A stretch of DNA of 64,000 bases from JBBSDP01 sp963754335 (GTDB lineage: Bacteria; Planctomycetota; Phycisphaerae; Tepidisphaerales; Tepidisphaeraceae): positions 1-64,000 of the forward strand of contig CAVWFQ010000005.1 in NCBI GenBank assembly GCA_963754335.1, written 5' to 3'. Position numbers and translations under genes: made by a program. Shown one piece after another: positions 1-7,034 of the stretch; position 1 is the stretch's first letter, and each line of letters begins with the position of its first letter. The notes below the pieces were generated by a model. That model was not told where the DNA came from, did not search any database, and saw only the letters and a list, made by a program, of their open reading frames with translations.

Positions 1-428
1 CTTCTCATTGTAGGCCGCGAGCGATTTGCCCTCACCCATGCGGCATGGGATCCGTGACAGAATCGGCGGATTCGTTTTCCTGTGGCACGGCTTTCCAAGC
101 CGTGGCTGCGGTACGCCCGCAGCAATCGACCGCCTGCGGTGAGCGTAGTCGAATCCGTAACCCGTCGATGAAAGCGAGCGAAGCGTTCTTCAATTTTGAA
201 TGCGAAGAACGCTTCGCTGGTGCAGCTTTGGCTGGAGAACCGGCACCACGGCTTGAAAAGCCGTGCCACAATAAGGCCCGCCTGAAAGTGTCACGCACCC
301 ACGCGGAATGTGTCCGGGCTCAACAAGAAATTGATCGAGGACGTAATGCAGATTACAACATGAAGGCACCGGCCCAATGGCGCGGAGCCGGATGCTGTGT
401 CTACCCAAACCCGAATCCCCGGAGCAAA
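1..428. other. Left-edge spacer with a palindromic repeat
   Basis: No convincing complete gene is seen here. The open frame that runs into the peroxiredoxin from position 45 passes through a palindromic repeat (81-270) and is not treated as coding. On the minus strand, positions 39 down to 1 read M-G-E-G-K-S-L-A-A-Y-N-E-K. This could be the start of a gene leaving the window, but it is too short to call. A GGAG motif at about 419-424 fits a ribosome binding site for the ATG at 429. Confidence 0.5.
81..270. repeat. Hairpin-bounded repeat, family A copy 1
   Basis: The element begins TGTGGCACGGCTTT and ends with the reverse complement AAAGCCGTGCCACA. Each end also folds by itself: CACGGCTT-tcc-AAGCCGTG at 86-104 and CACGGCTT-gaa-AAGCCGTG at 247-265. 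The interior at about 131-172 matches, in reverse orientation, the interior of the element at 30646-30795, including a shared GGTGAGCGTAGTCGA. Two inverted hairpins around a conserved core resemble REP/REPIN or MITE architecture. No transposase lies nearby. Confidence 0.8.
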
Positions 429-1115
429 ATGTTACGAATCAACGAGATGGCCCCTGATTTCACTGCCGAGACATCGCAAGGCACTATTCACTTTCATGAA
501 TGGATCGGCGACGGGTGGGCGATTCTCTTTTCGCATCCGAAGGATTTTACGCCGGTCTGCACGACTGAACTGGGGTACATGGCCGGCCTGCAGCCGGAGT
601 TTGAGAGGCGCAATTGCAAGATCATCGGCCTGAGCGTCGATCCGGTGAGCAAACATGAGAAGTGGGCGCTCGACATCGAGGAGACGCAGGGGCATAAGGT
701 GCGCTTTCCGATGATCGGCGATCCGCAATTGAAGATCGCCAAGGCATACGGCATGCTTCCTGCCGAAAGCGGCGAGAGTTGCGAAGGGCGCACCGCCGCG
801 GACAATGCCGCCGTGCGCACGGTCTTCGTGATCGGGCCGGACAAGAAAATCAAACTCATGTTGAGTTACCCGATGAGCACCGGTCGCAACTTCGACGAAG
901 TGCTGCGCGTAGTCGATTCGATGCAGCTTACCGCCAAGCACAAGGTGGCAACTCCCGTCAACTGGAAGCCGGGCGATGATGTCATCATCCTGCCGGCGGT
1001 TTCGGACGAGGACGCGAAGAAGCAATACCCCGCCGGCTGGAAGGCGCCCCGGCCTTACCTGCGGATTGTTCCCCAGCCCAAGCCGCAACCTGCAGGGGAA
1101 GTGGGCGTGACGTGA
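429..1115 (+). CDS. 1-Cys peroxiredoxin (Prx6/AhpC-TSA family)
   Basis: This 228-residue protein is a thiol peroxidase of the 1-Cys (Prx6-like) group, expected to reduce H2O2 or organic peroxides in the cytoplasm. The peroxidatic cysteine is Cys44 in the P-V-C-T-T-E motif that follows KDFTP. The C-terminal half has the long Prx6-type arm, with NWKPGDDVII and a conserved YLR near the end. The ATG at 429 is chosen because the fold begins there and GGAG lies just upstream; the longer open frame upstream reads through a repeat. The stop overlaps the GTG start of the next gene (GTGA), so the two are translationally coupled. The pairing with a persulfide dioxygenase suggests a role in sulfur or peroxide stress, which is inference. 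Confidence 0.92.
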   Translation: MLRINEMAPDFTAETSQGTIHFHEWIGDGWAILFSHPKDFTPVCTTELGYMAGLQPEFERRNCKIIGLSVDPVSKHEKWALDIEETQGHKVRFPMIGDPQLKIAKAYGMLPAESGESCEGRTAADNAAVRTVFVIGPDKKIKLMLSYPMSTGRNFDEVLRVVDSMQLTAKHKVATPVNWKPGDDVIILPAVSDEDAKKQYPAGWKAPRPYLRIVPQPKPQPAGEVGVT

Positions 1116-2521
1116 TCCTGAAGCAGTTCTATCTGCCGTGCCTGGCGCACGCTTCTTACGTTGTTGGAGACGAGCAGACCGGGACGGCGGTCGTCGTCGA
1201 TCCGCAGCGCGACATCAACCAGTACATCGCGTTTGCCACGGAAAATTCGCTCAGGATTAAATATGTGTTCCTGACGCACCTTCACGCCGATTTCGTCGCG
1301 GGCCATCTCGAATTGCGCGATCGCGTCGATGCAACCATCTGCCTGGGCGCTGCCGCCAGGGCGGATTATGCGTTTACTGGTTTTCGCGACGGCGAGGTTC
1401 TCGAGTTGGGCCGCCTCCGAATGAAGGTGCTGGAAACGCCGGGGCACACGCCGGAGTCGATCTCCATCGTGCTATATGACCTGAGCGAAAGCGATGAGCA
1501 GCCCAAGGCGGTGTTGACGGGAGACACGTTGTTTATCGGCGACGTGGGGCGGCCGGATCTCCGCGCGGCGCTGGGGTGGTCGGCGGCGCAGCTCGGCAAC
1601 CTGCTCTTCGATTCCCTGCACACGAAGCTGCTGGCCCTGCCGGACGCCTGCCTCGTCTATCCGGCCCACGGCGCGGGCTCACTCTGCGGGAAGGCCCTGA
1701 GCAAAGAGACCTTCTCAACGCTGGGTGAACAGCGTCGATCCAATTACGCGTTGCAGCCGATGAGCAAAGCAGAATTCCTTGCGGTGGTGACGGCCGATCA
1801 GCCGGATGCCCCGGCTTATTTCAATTTCGACGCGGTGCTCAACAGCCAGGAACACCCCACGCTGGACGAGACGCTGGCGCGCGAGATGAACCCGCTTTCG
1901 CTCGACTCGCTGCTGGAGTTGCAGACAAAGGGCGCGCAGATCCTCGACACGCGCGATCCTTCAGAATTCGCGGCGGCACACCTGGACGGGAGCATTAACA
2001 TCGGGCTCGGCGGGCAGTTTGCCACCTGGGCCGGAACGGTGCTGGATCGAAGTCATTCGATCGTCATCATCGCGACCCCCGGCCGCGAAAACGAAGCGGC
2101 CATCCGGCTGGGGCGCATTGGATTCGATTTTGTCGCCGGATATCTGAAGGACGGATTGCACAGCCTCGATTCGCGCCCGGAATTGACGGCCGCGACCGAG
2201 CGATTGAGCGCGCCACTCGCGGCCGAGCGGCTGTCATCGCTGCAACCGCCGCTGGCCGTTGACGTCCGCGCTCCGCGCGAGCGCGACCAGAAGCACATCG
2301 CGGAAAGCTGGAGCATCCCGCTGAATCACCTGACCGACAACCTGAACAAACTGCCGAGGGACCGGGATCTTCTGGTCTACTGCGCCGGCGGGTACCGATC
2401 GTCCATCGCGGCGAGCCTGCTGCAGGGGAACGGATTCGTAAAGGTGAGCGAAATTGCCGGCGGGATCGCCGCGTGGGAAGCGGCGAAGCTGCCGGTGCAG
2501 AGCGCTCGGCCTTTGTCCTGA
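1112..2521 (+). CDS. Metallo-beta-lactamase fold / double rhodanese protein (persulfide dioxygenase-like)
   Basis: The 469-residue protein joins an ETHE1-like metallo-beta-lactamase domain (about 1-250) to two rhodanese domains (about 260-350 and 370-465). Metal-binding motifs are visible: T-H-L-H-A-D-F-x-x-G-H at 55-65, T-P-G-H-T-P, G-D-T-L-F-I-G-D-V-G-R-P-D-L and Y-P-A-H-G. Position 61 is Phe where ETHE1 itself has His, as in many bacterial MBL-rhodanese fusions. The first rhodanese has no catalytic Cys (ATPGRE at the loop); the second has an intact C-A-G-G-Y-R-S loop. Family knowledge: the MBL domain oxidises glutathione or other persulfides to sulfite, and rhodanese transfers sulfane sulfur. 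It starts at GTG, overlapping the peroxiredoxin stop. Confidence 0.92.
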   Translation: MILKQFYLPCLAHASYVVGDEQTGTAVVVDPQRDINQYIAFATENSLRIKYVFLTHLHADFVAGHLELRDRVDATICLGAAARADYAFTGFRDGEVLELGRLRMKVLETPGHTPESISIVLYDLSESDEQPKAVLTGDTLFIGDVGRPDLRAALGWSAAQLGNLLFDSLHTKLLALPDACLVYPAHGAGSLCGKALSKETFSTLGEQRRSNYALQPMSKAEFLAVVTADQPDAPAYFNFDAVLNSQEHPTLDETLAREMNPLSLDSLLELQTKGAQILDTRDPSEFAAAHLDGSINIGLGGQFATWAGTVLDRSHSIVIIATPGRENEAAIRLGRIGFDFVAGYLKDGLHSLDSRPELTAATERLSAPLAAERLSSLQPPLAVDVRAPRERDQKHIAESWSIPLNHLTDNLNKLPRDRDLLVYCAGGYRSSIAASLLQGNGFVKVSEIAGGIAAWEAAKLPVQSARPLS

Positions 2522-2550
2522 AAAAGATAGCTGCCGAAGAGAGATCTTCC

Positions 2551-2720
2551 ACGACGGGGCAGAGCGGCGCGGCATGATGCCGTTTCGCTGGTTTATCTGG
2601 ACGCCGCGCCGCCCCGCATTCTTCGAGCACACGGATCGGAGAGCGCAACCGATACGGGGCGGCGCGGCGGTGTAACCAATTCGCTGAGACGACATTTTTC
2701 GCGCCGCTCTGCCCCGTCGT
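2551..2720. repeat. Nested palindromic element, family B copy 1
   Basis: A 170-bp intergenic element with perfect 20-bp terminal inverted repeats (2551-2570 and 2701-2720; left end ACGACGGGGCAGAGCGGCGC). A second, nested inverted repeat has perfect 15-bp arms at 2603-2617 and 2655-2669 (CGCCGCGCCGCCCCG). A related copy with both the outer left motif and the inner arms lies at 50649-50760. It fills the spacer between two convergent genes (2522-2768) and contains no coding sequence. Confidence 0.85.
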
Positions 2721-2768
2721 GTGGGGATGCAAAAAGGTCCACGTTATTCTCCTGCCAGCGCGGGATTT

Positions 2769-3659
2769 CTATTTCCGCTCAGTGTCGCGTTGCATCAACG
2801 AAACAAATTTCCCAGCGGCCGGGGAGGGCTCGCTTCCTCGCAGCCACAGGCGATGAAGATCGCGGCGGATCTGCAAGTCGGTCATCGGAATCATCACGAG
2901 CGATCCCTCTGCCAGTTCCCTGGCGACCGCAAGCCTTGACATGATCGCAAGGCCGATGCCGCTCAGCACGGCGCTTTTGACAGCCTCGGCCGATCCCAGT
3001 GAGAGGGTCGGGCGAACGGACAAACCGCGCGAGCGCAGGGCCCGCTCGACGACGGCGCGGGTGCCGGAACCGGGCTCGCGAAGAATCAACGGCTCGGCGC
3101 ACACGTGCTTTGCCGTGACCCGGCGTTTTCCCACCAGCGGATGCTTCGGGGGCGCGACGGCGACCAGCTCATCGGTGGCAAATACCGCCGATTCGAGCCG
3201 GTCACTTTCAATGAGCCCTTCTGTGAAGCCCAGATCGAGCTTTCCTTCGGCAAGCCGGATCTGGATTTCGTGCGTGTTGGCTATCTCCATTGAAATCTCG
3301 ATGGCCGGGTGCGCTCGATAAAATTCGCAGATGACCTTTGGCATCAGATACGAGCCGATGGTGAGGCTTGCGCCGATGGTCAGCCGGCCGCTCTGGAGTC
3401 CAAGCAGGTCGCGGACGGATTGTTCGGCGTCGCGGTGCAGCCTGGAGATCCGCTGGGCGTACCCAAGCAGCAGTTCCCCCGCCGTGGTCAGACGGATCCC
3501 GCGCGGCAAACGGTCAAAGAGTTTGACGCCGAGCGACGATTCCAACTCGGCCACCTGAAGCGAGACGGCCGGCTGGCTGACCAGAAGCTTTTCCGCCCCT
3601 TTGGTAAAGCCGCCTGATTCAGCCACCGCGGCGAACGCCGTCAATCGGGTGTCATTCAT
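2769..3659 (-). CDS. LysR-family transcriptional regulator (CysB/YeiE-like)
   Basis: The 296-residue protein has an N-terminal winged HTH (about 3-62; FTKGAEKLLVSQPAVSLQVAELE) and a periplasmic-binding-protein-like effector domain (about 90-290). It is transcribed divergently from the yeiH-like gene with a 75-bp intergenic region that holds a near-palindrome (3669-3688). This is the classic arrangement of a LysR regulator controlling its neighbour. In enterobacteria, YeiE is encoded beside yeiH and has been linked to sulfite sensing. Here the flanking persulfide-dioxygenase gene supports a sulfur-related effector, but the ligand is inferred. Confidence 0.88.
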   Translation of the reverse strand: MNDTRLTAFAAVAESGGFTKGAEKLLVSQPAVSLQVAELESSLGVKLFDRLPRGIRLTTAGELLLGYAQRISRLHRDAEQSVRDLLGLQSGRLTIGASLTIGSYLMPKVICEFYRAHPAIEISMEIANTHEIQIRLAEGKLDLGFTEGLIESDRLESAVFATDELVAVAPPKHPLVGKRRVTAKHVCAEPLILREPGSGTRAVVERALRSRGLSVRPTLSLGSAEAVKSAVLSGIGLAIMSRLAVARELAEGSLVMIPMTDLQIRRDLHRLWLRGSEPSPAAGKFVSLMQRDTERK

Positions 3660-3668
3660 GCGATCAGG

Positions 3669-3688
3669 TTATCTGATTCATCTGATAA
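3669..3688. promoter_or_regulatory. Probable LysR operator between divergent genes
   Basis: The 20-bp sequence TTATCTGATTCATCTGATAA is an imperfect palindrome with symmetric ends TTATC/GATAA and internal GAT/ATC. It lies 10 bp upstream of the LysR start and 47 bp upstream of the yeiH-like start. LysR proteins usually bind such interrupted dyads. Confidence 0.55.
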
Positions 3689-3734
3689 GAACTATGTCTT
3701 TGCCTTATGCGGGCGCTGATCCGATTATTCGGTC

Positions 3735-4769
3735 ATGGAAATTGCATTGGAAAACTTCGCTCGCAAAACGACTGCACCCGCGATGCCCGGGCGCATCGTG
3801 CGTGGCGGGATTTTTCTTGGAGTTGCCGCGGCCTGCCTGTCCGGGCGTGTTTCACCGCCGCTGGCGTTGGCGCTGGGCGCTGTCTTCGCAATGGCGATGC
3901 AGAATCCGTTCGGTGCCACGGCGCACCAGATCTCCAAATGGCTGCTCCAGGCGTGCGTGGTCATGGTTGGATTCGGAATGAATCTCCCGGTGGTGTTGCG
4001 GGCTGGCGCGAATGGCGCGCTTTTCGCCGCGTGTACGATCACGCTCACGCTTCTACTTGGATATGCGCTGGGCAAGCTTTTGAAAACCAATCTCCGAACC
4101 TCCACGCTGATTTCAGCAGGAACCGCCATTTGCGGCGGGAGCGCCATCGCCGCGGTCGGCAGCGCGATGGACGCAGACGAAGGGGACATGACCGTCGCCA
4201 TGGGCGTCGTCTTCGTTTTAAACGGGGTGGCTCTCTATCTTTTCCCAATTCTCGGACACGCACTGCACCTGAGCGACCGGCAATTCGGAACCTGGGCCGG
4301 CGTTGCAATCCATGACGTCTCCAGCGTCGTCGGGGCAGCCAGCCGATTCGGAGCCGATGCGCTTCAGACCGCGACGGCGGTGAAACTCTCGCGGGCATTG
4401 TGGATCGTGCCGCTGACGCTCGCCATCGCGGCAACGCAGACCCGTCGCCCGACCTTGACCAACGCCACCTTCGGCTTCGACGCGCCGGCTCCAACCACGC
4501 CGCGGAAAGTGCAGATCCCTTGGTTCATCGGGTTGTTCCTGATGGCAAGCCTGTGCCGCAGCTTCGTGCCCGGCGTCGCCGCCGCCGCGCCGATGCTCTC
4601 CCGCGCCGCGATGGCGGGACTGACGCTCACGCTTTTCCTGATCGGCTCCGGGTTGTCATTGGCGACGCTCAAGAGCGTCGGCTGGCGGGCCATGGCGCAG
4701 GGGGCGGGGCTGTGGGCGTTTATCAGCATCTTCTCGCTGGTTGTGATCCTGATGTGCGTGCCGCGGTGA
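3735..4769 (+). CDS. YeiH/YadS-family (UPF0324) putative sulfate/sulfite exporter
   Basis: A 344-residue integral membrane protein with about nine or ten hydrophobic segments. Signature stretches of the UPF0324 (putative sulfate exporter) family are present: KWLLQACVVMVGFGMNL, the glycine-rich AGTAICGGSAIAA loop, and AIHDVSSVVGAA. Family knowledge places it as a small-anion exporter of poorly established substrate. Its divergent LysR neighbour and the persulfide-dioxygenase/rhodanese gene next door suggest export of sulfite or a related sulfur anion (inference). An inverted repeat follows the stop at 4783-4847. Confidence 0.85.
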   Translation: MEIALENFARKTTAPAMPGRIVRGGIFLGVAAACLSGRVSPPLALALGAVFAMAMQNPFGATAHQISKWLLQACVVMVGFGMNLPVVLRAGANGALFAACTITLTLLLGYALGKLLKTNLRTSTLISAGTAICGGSAIAAVGSAMDADEGDMTVAMGVVFVLNGVALYLFPILGHALHLSDRQFGTWAGVAIHDVSSVVGAASRFGADALQTATAVKLSRALWIVPLTLAIAATQTRRPTLTNATFGFDAPAPTTPRKVQIPWFIGLFLMASLCRSFVPGVAAAAPMLSRAAMAGLTLTLFLIGSGLSLATLKSVGWRAMAQGAGLWAFISIFSLVVILMCVPR

Positions 4770-4782
4770 AGGTCTTGCTCGT

Positions 4783-4847
4783 GCCGGTGAGCTTGCTCGC
4801 CGTTTCCGTTTGATTCGGGGAGGAAGACGGTGAGCAAGCTCACCGGC
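4783..4847. repeat. Inverted repeat downstream of the yeiH-like gene (family D)
   Basis: Two 21-bp arms (4783-4803 and 4827-4847) are inverted copies with one mismatch; the core is GCCGGTGAGCTTGCTC. The loop is about 23 bp. It may act as a transcription terminator for the exporter gene, but no T-tract follows. The same style of perfect hairpin recurs in other spacers of the window. Confidence 0.7.
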
Positions 4848-4983
4848 TACACCGGGGACATGCTACGGCAAAATGAAAACTGCTCTGGACACGCCGAAAA
4901 ATGTTGTACCCGTTCGGAAGATCGTTTAACCTCACGCCTCGCGAATCGCGTCGTAACATTTCCCGTAACAATCGAGGTCTGTT

Positions 4984-6996
4984 GTGGGGACCGCATTTCA
5001 AAAGAGATCCTGGCTGGCCGCCATGGCAATGGTGATCGGACTGGGTGCGCTCACTGCGCGGGCGGGAAGCATCTTCGACGACGATTACAAACCGCCGCCG
5101 GTGCACGCACCAACGCCGGGTCCGTCAACTCCAGGTACTCCTCCACAGCCCTTACCGACACCGGAGCCGGCTCCCGAGCCCACTCCCCCACCGGCCCCGA
5201 GGATCAGGCCTGCGGTTCAGGGAGTTCAAAAAGGATTGCGCTATCCGCTGCCAGTTCCGGCCAAGTCGGCCTGCGTGGAGGCCGACAAACTGGTGCACGA
5301 AGTTTTTCATGATGAGTACGCGAAGACGACTCCCGCGGACAAAATCGCGCTGGGCGCGAAGTTGCTGTCTGAGGCGTCGGCCGAGGGGAACGATCCGGTC
5401 ACCCGTTATGTCCTTCTCAAGGACGCGATCGACGCCAGCGAATCCTCTGCCGACGCCGTTCGCGCGTTGCAGGGAATTGACATGCTCGGCCGAATTTTTG
5501 CGGTCGATTTACAGTCGATGAAGCTGGATGCATTGACGCTGGCAGCCAAGTCGTCAATCGCGCCGTGGCCAGCCCATCTGATGACGCAAACAGCTATGGT
5601 TCTGAGCGAGGAACTACTCGTCGCGGGACGATACGATCTGTGCGTGAAGGCGGCGCTGGTCGCCGAATCTTTATCGCGTAAGTCGCACGATCCGGGCGCA
5701 ACGGGGTGGGCTTCGGACTGGGCGCACGACGCCGACGCCATTCAACAGGAAGCGACGCGGATCGCGCCCGCGCTCGCCAAAGCAAAGGGCCCGAAGTCCG
5801 ACGCGGCGACTTGTTCCGACGCCGGCCGGTTTTATTGCCTCTTCAGCGGACAATGGGAAATGGGTTTGCCGATGCTTGCCAAAGGATCGGATGCAACGCT
5901 GAAGGCGCTGGCCGAAAAAGAACTCGCCTCGGCTGATGCCCTTTCGCCGGCTCAGGTTTTGCTCGGCGATCAGTGGCTTGACGCCGCCGCAAAGCAGTCC
6001 GGCTTCGCCAGGGACTCCGCCGAGCACCGCGCCTGTTACTGGTATCACCTTGCAGAGACGAACGCGACCGGGCTGTCGAAGATAACGCTGTCAAAGAAGA
6101 TCCGCGATGCGGCGTTTCCCCACATGCTCCATGGCCTCGTCGCCGACTTTTACCGGGGACGCTATTTCGACAGCAAATGGAAGACGCGCGTCGATTCGGC
6201 GATCGACTGGGACTGGGGCACGTACAGTCCCGAGCCAGACATCAATCGCGAGCGGTTTTCCGCGCGATGGACCGGCTGGCTCAAAGCGCCGGTGGCCGGA
6301 AGTTACAAAATTCTAACTCGCCACGATGACGGCGTTCGCGTTTATATCGATGGGAGATTGGTGATCGATCAATGGGACCGCGATACCGTCGGACTCGGGG
6401 AGGCGTTAGTCTCGCTCGGAACTGAACCCGTCGAACTCTCCGTCGAGTATTATCAAACCAATGGCGGGGCATACATGGGCCTCGGTTGGGTTATTCCGAA
6501 GAGCACCAGGCCCCGCGCCATTCCGCTCACGGCTTTCCTGCACGAGCCGATTGACATGCGCGATATCCTGCCCAAAGTGGCCACGCCGGATCGGGACGGG
6601 GTTGTTACGCTTCGGGCCGCCGACGTGACCGTTCACGGATCACCTATCAACGTATGGGACACCGATTCGCAGATCGACCACGTGGCCTACTGGAACAACG
6701 TGTCAGAGTGGATTTCGTGGGAATTGACTACGCCGGTCGGTGACTACGATGTGACCATCAATGGAGGCGTCGATGGGGGCTCGGCTGGCAGCTCTTATGA
6801 CGTCGAAATTGGTGGCGTAGAACTCAACGGGACTACTGCCGACACCGGCGGATGGGGAAATTTCGCCGACGTATCTCTCGGGCGAATTCACGTCCCGCGG
6901 GGCAGACAAACATTGTCGATCAAAGCGATCAATATCGCTCACGACGGGCTCATGACCGTTCATACGGTGACCCTGACACCGGCGAAAGCAGAGTAA
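4984..6996 (+). CDS. Secreted PA14-domain protein, paralogue 1
   Basis: The 670-residue protein starts with a signal peptide (about 1-28), then G-S-I-F-D-D-D-Y-K-P-P-P and a proline-rich linker (about 35-75). A mainly helical region of unknown function (about 80-365) follows. Next comes a PA14 domain (about 370-510) with YRGRYFDS, the HDDGVRVYIDG sugar-contact loop and GLGWVIP, then a C-terminal beta-sandwich resembling a carbohydrate-binding module (about 540-670). PA14 domains usually bind glycans, so a cell-surface or extracellular role is likely. The GTG start is preceded by a GAGG motif. The next gene is a close paralogue, so this is a tandem duplication. Confidence 0.8.
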   Translation: MGTAFQKRSWLAAMAMVIGLGALTARAGSIFDDDYKPPPVHAPTPGPSTPGTPPQPLPTPEPAPEPTPPPAPRIRPAVQGVQKGLRYPLPVPAKSACVEADKLVHEVFHDEYAKTTPADKIALGAKLLSEASAEGNDPVTRYVLLKDAIDASESSADAVRALQGIDMLGRIFAVDLQSMKLDALTLAAKSSIAPWPAHLMTQTAMVLSEELLVAGRYDLCVKAALVAESLSRKSHDPGATGWASDWAHDADAIQQEATRIAPALAKAKGPKSDAATCSDAGRFYCLFSGQWEMGLPMLAKGSDATLKALAEKELASADALSPAQVLLGDQWLDAAAKQSGFARDSAEHRACYWYHLAETNATGLSKITLSKKIRDAAFPHMLHGLVADFYRGRYFDSKWKTRVDSAIDWDWGTYSPEPDINRERFSARWTGWLKAPVAGSYKILTRHDDGVRVYIDGRLVIDQWDRDTVGLGEALVSLGTEPVELSVEYYQTNGGAYMGLGWVIPKSTRPRAIPLTAFLHEPIDMRDILPKVATPDRDGVVTLRAADVTVHGSPINVWDTDSQIDHVAYWNNVSEWISWELTTPVGDYDVTINGGVDGGSAGSSYDVEIGGVELNGTTADTGGWGNFADVSLGRIHVPRGRQTLSIKAINIAHDGLMTVHTVTLTPAKAE

Positions 6997-7034
6997 GCGC
7001 GCCTTTGCGACCAATGGTAATGGGGAAGACCACG

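Noticed and set aside
45..428. N-terminal extension of the peroxiredoxin frame
   Set aside because: It is translated repeat sequence; the family fold and ribosome binding site start at 429.
432..1088. Long minus-strand frame opposite the peroxiredoxin
   Set aside because: It is a shadow of the coding strand at high GC and matches no family.
4045..4494. Arg-rich minus-strand frame over the YeiH-like gene
   Set aside because: Low-complexity arginine-rich translation typical of an antisense shadow.
4830..5312. Frame overlapping the inverted repeat and the PA14 gene start
   Set aside because: It reads through the repeat and then out of frame in the real gene.
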